From: CALACW01 sp002431305
Lineage (GTDB): Bacteria > Bacillota > Clostridia > Oscillospirales > Acutalibacteraceae
DNA length: 37,018 nt
Reading direction: 5' to 3'
Assembly: GCA_937890355.1 (NCBI GenBank)
Contig: CALACW010000052.1
Span: 1 to 37,018, forward strand
The notes beneath the pieces are model-generated. The model was given only the letters and a program-made list of their open reading frames with translations, was not told the origin of the DNA and did no database searches. The translations under genes and the position numbers were made by a program. Numbering within the stretch: position 1 is the first letter of the stretch; each line of letters begins with the position of its first letter. Of the stretch, positions 32,114 to 37,018 are shown piece after piece.

Positions 32114-34309
32114 TTAAATATTCGCTCTCGTAACATCAAGCACGCCGTCGACTTTTTTAAGTCTCGCGACGACTGAATTCAAATGCTCGGTCGAATTTAC
32201 CGAAATATTCAAATAAACGAGCGCCGTTGAATCCTTAAGCGTTCTCGTGTTCATGCTGTGTATCATTATACGCATGTTCGAAAGAGCCATTGTGATGTCG
32301 GCGATAAGGCTCATTCTGTCAAGGCACGTGACAGTGAGCGACGCGGTGAATCCCGCAGACGGGAGTTTTGCCCATCTTACGCTTATCCATCTCGCCGAGT
32401 CGGGCGAGGAAGCGATGTCGACGGGGACGTTCGGACAGTCGCGCTTGTGAACGGAAACGCCGTGTCCGCGCGTTATAAATCCGATTATATTATCCCCGGG
32501 TATCGGGCTGCAGCATTTCGAAAGTTTGACAAGGCAGTTGTCAATTCCGTCGACGATAACGCCGTCGGGGCTCGACGTCGGCTCCGTTTTAAGTTTGATT
32601 TCGGGGACAGGGGGCGTTTCGACCGTCTGTAATTTTGAAGCCTCGTCCCTTATCTGCGGAATCAATTTACTCAGCGTTATACCGCCGTAACCTATCGCCG
32701 CATAAAAATCGGGTATCGAATTTAAATGCTGTTTCTCCGTAAGCGTCTGTAAAAGTTCCCGGAGCTTTTCGTCGTCGAGCCGTATTTTGTTTCTGCGCAG
32801 TTCCTTTTCGAATTCCTGCTTGCCCTCGGCGATATTTTCGTCCCTTCGTTCTTTTTTGAACCATGAGCGGATTTTCGTTCTCGCTCCGCTCGTTTTAACT
32901 ATATTAAGCCAGTCTCTGCTCGGACCCTTGCCCTGCTGGGACGACGTGATTATCTCTACGATTTCGCCTGTCTGAACGACGTAGTCTATCGGCACGATTC
33001 TGCCGTTTACCTTAGCTCCCGTCATCTTGTTTCCGACGGCGGAGTGAATCGCGTACGCAAAGTCTATGACCGTTGACCCCGCGGGCAGGCAGATAACCGT
33101 TCCCTTGGGAGTTAATACAAACACTTCCTCCGGTACGAGGTCGCTCTTAATATCCTGCACAATATCCTGCGGATTGTCGGATTCCTGCTGACTTTCGAGC
33201 ATTTGTCTAATCCATACAAGACGATTGTCAACATCCTTGTCGCTTCTGCCGAGTTTGTATTTCCAGTGCGCGGCGATACCGTATTCGGCGTTTCTATGCA
33301 TTTCCCACGTTCTTATCTGAACCTCGAACGGCACGCCCTCCTTGCCGATAAGCGTCGTATGAAGCGACTGGTACATGTTCGGCTTCGGGGTTGAAATATA
33401 ATCCTTAAACCTGCCGGGAACAGAGCGGAACATATCGTGGACGATTCCCAGACAGTTATAACAGTCAATGACGGTGTCGACGATAATTCGAACGGCGTAA
33501 ATGTCGTAAATTTCGTCGAAACTCTTATTGTGCAGATACATTTTACGGTAAATACCGTGAACGGATTTGATTCGTCCGTCGATTTTCGCGTCCTTTACAG
33601 TCTCGTGAACGCGCTCTGTTATCTTCTTTTTTATATCGTCAAGATATTCCTTTCTCTGCGGTTCCTGCTCGGCAAGGCGCTTTTCGATATCGGCGTATGC
33701 GACGGGGTCGAGGTAGCTTATCGACAAATCCTCGAGCTCCTCTTTAAACGCCCTGATACCGAGTCGGTGAGCAATGGGCGCGTAAATTTCAAGCGTTTCT
33801 TTCGCCGTAAGCCTGCGCTTCTGCTCGGGAACGTATTTAAGCGTCCTGATATTGTGAACGCGGTCGGCCAGCTTGATAATTATAACTCGTATATCCTTGC
33901 TCATTGCTATGAGCATTTTTCTCAGATTCTCCGCCTGCTGTTCCTCTTTTGAAGAGATTTGCATACGGTTGATTTTTGTAACTCCGTCGACGAGCAGAGC
34001 GATTTCCGAGCCGAAAAGCCCGTTTATCTCCTCTATCGTATAATTCGTATCCTCGACAACGTCGTGTAAAAGTGCGGCGGAAATTGACGGCATATCCATT
34101 CCGAGCTCGTCAAAAAGAATTTCCGCAACGGCTATCGGGTGAATGATGTACGGTTCGCCCGATTTTCTCAGCTGATTGCCGTGCGCTTCATTCGCGACAT
34201 TGAACGCCTTATCGATAACCGCCATGTCTTCGCTCGAAAACGAGTCCTTCATTTTTTCTCTTAACTTTGAATATAATTCGATTCCGACCTGTTTTTCGTG
34301 TTCTGCCAT
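32114..34309 (-). CDS. rel: Bifunctional (p)ppGpp synthetase/hydrolase Rel
   Basis: A 731-residue long RSH protein controlling the stringent response. The hydrolase domain has H43, HDVVED (82-87) and D149, so it should be active. The synthetase domain (about 245-350) includes YAVRIIV and FEVQIRT. TGS starts at about 396, a Cys-rich region (CLVKLSKCCSPIPGD) at about 590-605, and an ACT domain ends the protein. It works on the ribosome during amino-acid starvation. GAGAGGGTG precedes the ATG, 6 nt after recJ. Confidence 0.96.
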   Translation of the reverse strand: MAEHEKQVGIELYSKLREKMKDSFSSEDMAVIDKAFNVANEAHGNQLRKSGEPYIIHPIAVAEILFDELGMDMPSISAALLHDVVEDTNYTIEEINGLFGSEIALLVDGVTKINRMQISSKEEQQAENLRKMLIAMSKDIRVIIIKLADRVHNIRTLKYVPEQKRRLTAKETLEIYAPIAHRLGIRAFKEELEDLSISYLDPVAYADIEKRLAEQEPQRKEYLDDIKKKITERVHETVKDAKIDGRIKSVHGIYRKMYLHNKSFDEIYDIYAVRIIVDTVIDCYNCLGIVHDMFRSVPGRFKDYISTPKPNMYQSLHTTLIGKEGVPFEVQIRTWEMHRNAEYGIAAHWKYKLGRSDKDVDNRLVWIRQMLESQQESDNPQDIVQDIKSDLVPEEVFVLTPKGTVICLPAGSTVIDFAYAIHSAVGNKMTGAKVNGRIVPIDYVVQTGEIVEIITSSQQGKGPSRDWLNIVKTSGARTKIRSWFKKERRDENIAEGKQEFEKELRRNKIRLDDEKLRELLQTLTEKQHLNSIPDFYAAIGYGGITLSKLIPQIRDEASKLQTVETPPVPEIKLKTEPTSSPDGVIVDGIDNCLVKLSKCCSPIPGDNIIGFITRGHGVSVHKRDCPNVPVDIASSPDSARWISVRWAKLPSAGFTASLTVTCLDRMSLIADITMALSNMRIMIHSMNTRTLKDSTALVYLNISVNSTEHLNSVVARLKKVDGVLDVTRANI

Positions 34310-34315
34310 ACTTTT

Positions 34316-36364
34316 TCACCCTCTCTGTTCGGAATAACCGAGTTTTTTAAGTATATCGGACGACGACAGCGAAACTTTCTCGGCCACGTCCGCGGTTTTA
34401 TAGTAACCGTTTTCAATTTTTATAACGCCTGTCTCAATTAAAGCGTCGAGCGCGATATGAACCTTGCATACATCGAACGATGAAAGACCGAGACGTACGG
34501 TAATTTCCTCCTCGCCCCCGACGCGGGCGGTTCCTTTTTTAACGAATCTGAAAACGTCCGCCGCCGTCTTTCTGTCCGGGCATGCGGTTTCTTTTATTTT
34601 ATCCGGAATTTCATTAGAATATTTTACTTTTTTATAAACGGAAAAGCCTCTGAACAATTCGTCGTCGTCGACTCCGGAGAGCTTCGCCGCCCTTATCATA
34701 ACCGACGGGCGCACCTCGCCCCTGTATTCGTTTTTTTCAATATTCGCGGCGATGTCGATGCTCTCGCCGACAGAGAACGGAAAATCATCCTCGTTTACCC
34801 CGAACCATACCGCTCTGAATTTAACGCGTCCGCGCTCGAGAATGAGACTCACGTGCCCGCCCGTTTTGCCGATGGCTTTGACCGAATTTACTGTTAAATT
34901 ATTAATACAGAAAACAGGCTGGGGATTCTCCGCGCCGAACGGCTCAAGAAGCGAGAGCGAATTTAACAGCGCGTCGTTGATTCCCGCGGGGTTAAGTTTA
35001 CAGTCTAATTTTAAAATAGGATTAAACTCATCCAAATTATTTGCATACTTGTTAATCGCTTTTCTGAATTCTGCAATTTTTGAATTTTCAACGGAGAAGC
35101 CCGCCGCGAGTTTGTGACCTCCGAATTTTACAAGCAAATCCCTGACATTCGTCAGCGCTTCGAAAAGCGAAAATCCCTCGACGCTTCTGCACGAGCCTTT
35201 CGCGATACCGCCGGGCTCTCCCTCGGCGATAACAATCGCGGGTTTGCCGTACTTGTCGACAAGACGAGAGGCAACTATTCCGATAACGCCGGCGTGCCAG
35301 CCCTCGCCCGAAACGACCAGAACCCTGTCGGCAAAATACGACGAATCAGACTCGATTACAGATACGGCGGAGTCGATAATTTCCGACTCGATACCCTGGC
35401 GTTCGGCGTTGCATTCGTCGAGAATACCCGCCAAACGCTCGGCTTCGTCCTCGTCCTCGGTTATCAGCAGTTTCAGCGCGTTTTCGGCGGATGAGACTCT
35501 GCCCGAGGCGTTTATCCTCGGCGAGAGCGAGAACGCGACGGACGACGCGGTCAGCTCTTTATCGTAGAAACCGCATCTGCGCCTCAGAGCGAGAATGCCC
35601 GGGCGCATAGAATTATTTATGACGTTAAGACCTCTCGAAACGAGAAGCCTGTTTTCACCCCTGAGCGGTACGATATCGGCGACGGTTCCTATAACGGCGA
35701 GGTCGGCAAAATCATCAAACACGCTCTGGGCGTCTCCGCCCTCGAGCGCCGCCGCGAGCATAAATGCAACGCCGACGCCGGCCAAATCCTTACACGAACA
35801 CGTATCGTCTATTCTGTGCGGGTCGACGACTGCAAGCGCGCCTGGCAGAACCGAACCGGGCTGATGATGGTCGGTGATTACGATATTCATACCCTGCGAC
35901 TTTATGTATTCGGTCTCCTCAACGGCGCTTATTCCGTTGTCGACGGTGATAATCAGCTTTGTTCCGCGTTCTTTAAGTTTATCGACAGCCTCAGTGTTGA
36001 GTCCGTAGCCCTCGTCGACTCTCGACGGAATGTAATAGTCGGCGTCAGCGCCGAAAAGCTGTAAAAAAGTCAGCAAAAGCGCCGTTGCCGTAACGCCGTC
36101 CGCGTCGTAGTCGCCGTAAACCGTGATTTTATCGCCGTTTTCGACAGCCGAATTCACAGCCTCGACGGCCTTATCCATATCTTTAATATTAAACGGGTCG
36201 GAAAATTCACCGTCGGAGGAAAGAAACGAAACTATCTCGTTCTCGTCGGTGATACCGCGGGAAATGAGCATCAAAACGGCGAATTCGTCGAGAGAATGCT
36301 CATACGCAATCCGCGCGGCGAGAGTCTTATCAAATTGTGATAACTGCCACTTTCTGCGACTCAC
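34316..36364 (-). CDS. recJ: Single-stranded-DNA-specific exonuclease RecJ
   Basis: A 682-residue 5'-3' ssDNA exonuclease used in recombination and mismatch repair. DHH-family motifs are GDYDADG (84-90), VDNG (141-144) and TDHH (164-167), then INASGR and the DHHA1 motif GGHKLAAGF. An OB domain and a C-terminal helical domain (about 570-682) follow, longer than the E. coli enzyme. The start is GTG with GAGGA about 12 nt upstream; the conserved W-x-L start of RecJ is near residue 6, which supports it. It lies 13 nt after the small HExxH gene. Confidence 0.95.
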   Translation of the reverse strand: MSRRKWQLSQFDKTLAARIAYEHSLDEFAVLMLISRGITDENEIVSFLSSDGEFSDPFNIKDMDKAVEAVNSAVENGDKITVYGDYDADGVTATALLLTFLQLFGADADYYIPSRVDEGYGLNTEAVDKLKERGTKLIITVDNGISAVEETEYIKSQGMNIVITDHHQPGSVLPGALAVVDPHRIDDTCSCKDLAGVGVAFMLAAALEGGDAQSVFDDFADLAVIGTVADIVPLRGENRLLVSRGLNVINNSMRPGILALRRRCGFYDKELTASSVAFSLSPRINASGRVSSAENALKLLITEDEDEAERLAGILDECNAERQGIESEIIDSAVSVIESDSSYFADRVLVVSGEGWHAGVIGIVASRLVDKYGKPAIVIAEGEPGGIAKGSCRSVEGFSLFEALTNVRDLLVKFGGHKLAAGFSVENSKIAEFRKAINKYANNLDEFNPILKLDCKLNPAGINDALLNSLSLLEPFGAENPQPVFCINNLTVNSVKAIGKTGGHVSLILERGRVKFRAVWFGVNEDDFPFSVGESIDIAANIEKNEYRGEVRPSVMIRAAKLSGVDDDELFRGFSVYKKVKYSNEIPDKIKETACPDRKTAADVFRFVKKGTARVGGEEEITVRLGLSSFDVCKVHIALDALIETGVIKIENGYYKTADVAEKVSLSSSDILKKLGYSEQRG

Positions 36365-36377
36365 TCGAAATCAGTCC

Positions 36378-36857
36378 TCAGTCTTTTTTATCGTCAAAAT
36401 GCTGTTTAAGTCCGCTCCATTTCTGTCCCCAGGCGTTCGCCCATGACTCACAGTAGAGCTTATAATAAGAAACGTTGTTTTTCTTTCTGTAATTCTCAAA
36501 AAAATTGCACCATATAGCCGACGGAAGTCCTATTACAATCCAGTAAAGCGGTCCTAAGAGCAGGCACTGTATAGTGTGTCCGTACTCGTGAATACGCGTG
36601 TTGTACGTCCACTTTTCGTCGTGCTCGCACATAAAAATGAACATGCCCGTCGACAGTCCGCCCCAGTTCTTGGGCAGGTATGTGATGTAGCTGTTGCAGA
36701 ACTTCTCGTGACGGCACTTTTTATAATATATTAAATATACGATTCCGCCGATTAAATTTACGGGGAGCCCCCACGTAAACTGGACGAGGTAAAACAGAAA
36801 TTTAGGAAGTCCGCTTTTCGCTTTCGCGCTCTCGATTTTCAGGTCGACGACTTTCAT
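36378..36857 (-). CDS. Small membrane protein with HExxH motif, putative metalloprotease-like
   Basis: A 159-residue protein of no firmly known function. Hydrophobic segments lie at about 20-45 and 97-117. Between them is RIHEYGHTIQ (89-98), an HExxH zinc motif, and a later ESWANAWG (137-144) could supply the third ligand Glu. The chosen start (36857) is preceded by GGGAGG; the in-frame ATG seven codons earlier lies before that site and is rejected. It leads the recJ-rel cluster and has a good promoter at 36903-36931. Similar short proteins are often listed as hypothetical in gut bacteria, to my knowledge. Confidence 0.7.
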   Translation of the reverse strand: MKVVDLKIESAKAKSGLPKFLFYLVQFTWGLPVNLIGGIVYLIYYKKCRHEKFCNSYITYLPKNWGGLSTGMFIFMCEHDEKWTYNTRIHEYGHTIQCLLLGPLYWIVIGLPSAIWCNFFENYRKKNNVSYYKLYCESWANAWGQKWSGLKQHFDDKKD

Positions 36858-36902
36858 AAAATATATCCTCCCATTCAAGCAAAAAAGCCCTATTATCTTT
36901 TA

Positions 36903-36931
36903 ATTATAAATTATTTTGAAAATAAATACAA
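36903..36931 (-). promoter_or_regulatory. Sigma-A-type promoter of the HExxH gene-recJ-rel operon
   Basis: On the minus strand TTGTAT (36931-36926) and TATAAT (36908-36903) are separated by 17 bp, 45 nt before the ATG at 36857. Confidence 0.65.
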
Positions 36932-36936
36932 GTATA

Positions 36937-37018
36937 AAAACAATAATTTATCGTTTCAAAGCGCAAACATTCTTTATGTAGGGGAAGACATTGTCTTCCC
37001 GCATGAGACTTACGGTTT
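36937..37018. repeat. Interspersed palindrome-ended repeat, copy 4, with conserved flank; cut by window end
   Basis: The core starts at 36978 with GTAGGGGAAGACATTGTC, then GCATGAGACTTACGG, identical to copy 2 over its first 41 bases, and runs off the window. The flank 36937-36977 (AAACAATAATTTAT, then AAGCGCAAACATTCTTT) is nearly the same as the left arm and centre of the inverted repeat at 8396-8451, and resembles the copy 1 flank in reverse. Confidence 0.88.

Overview
The window looks like a chromosomal segment of an uncultured, anaerobic, low-to-medium G+C Gram-positive bacterium, probably class Clostridia (Bacillota; gut Oscillospiraceae/Ruminococcaceae-type). The basis is AGGAGG-type ribosome binding sites, the HemZ, RqcP, PepV, HtrA and MurJ/YtgP-like proteins, the gene order recJ-rel-dtd-MBL hydrolase-hemZ, LytTR/GHKL two-component genes, a type I dockerin protein, a BspA-like leucine-rich repeat protein, and nickel and Fe-S/flavin enzymes of anaerobes. 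No rRNA, tRNA, CRISPR array, transposase or prophage gene was seen.

Layout. (1) 303-3213, minus: a BaiH/FadH-type Fe-S flavoenzyme and a short-chain dehydrogenase. (2) 3381-8316: a large secreted repeat protein read leftwards and, divergently, a LytTR response regulator and GHKL histidine kinase. The shared intergenic region carries a direct repeat that looks like a LytTR operator placed just upstream of the secreted protein's promoter. (3) 8448-14212, minus: a DUF2804 protein, a sugar-1-phosphate nucleotidyltransferase, a GHMP kinase that resembles plant galacturonokinase more than galactokinase, and a secreted LRR/dockerin protein. (4) 14435-17936, minus: a tight operon of metallophosphoesterase, YhcH-family protein, PepV dipeptidase and biotin-protein ligase. 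(5) 18032-19524, minus: an AT-rich pair, DNA-binding protein plus Doc-type Fic protein, probably a toxin-antitoxin-like module. (6) 19702-23626, plus: hypB, hypA and a 940-residue multi-cluster Fe-S flavoprotein. (7) 23712-26591, minus: htrA, a DUF4886 SGNH-like protein lacking its usual serine, rqcP and hup. (8) 26632-36857, minus: a long housekeeping cluster mazG, flippase, hemZ, MBL hydrolase, dtd, rel, recJ and a small HExxH membrane protein.

Scattered between genes is one family of about 149-bp non-coding repeats with palindromic ends (GTAGGGGAAGACATTGTC and its inverse). Three copies are complete (9664-9812, 14290-14438, 31931-32078), one is split near the left edge (1-174) and one runs off the right edge (36978-37018). 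One copy supplies the stop codon of the biotin ligase gene. A common flanking segment occurs without the core at 8396-8451.

The strongest leads are the repeat family, the candidate uronic-acid kinase/nucleotidyltransferase pair, the LytTR-controlled secreted protein, the Doc pair, and hypBA beside an unusual Fe-S flavoprotein.
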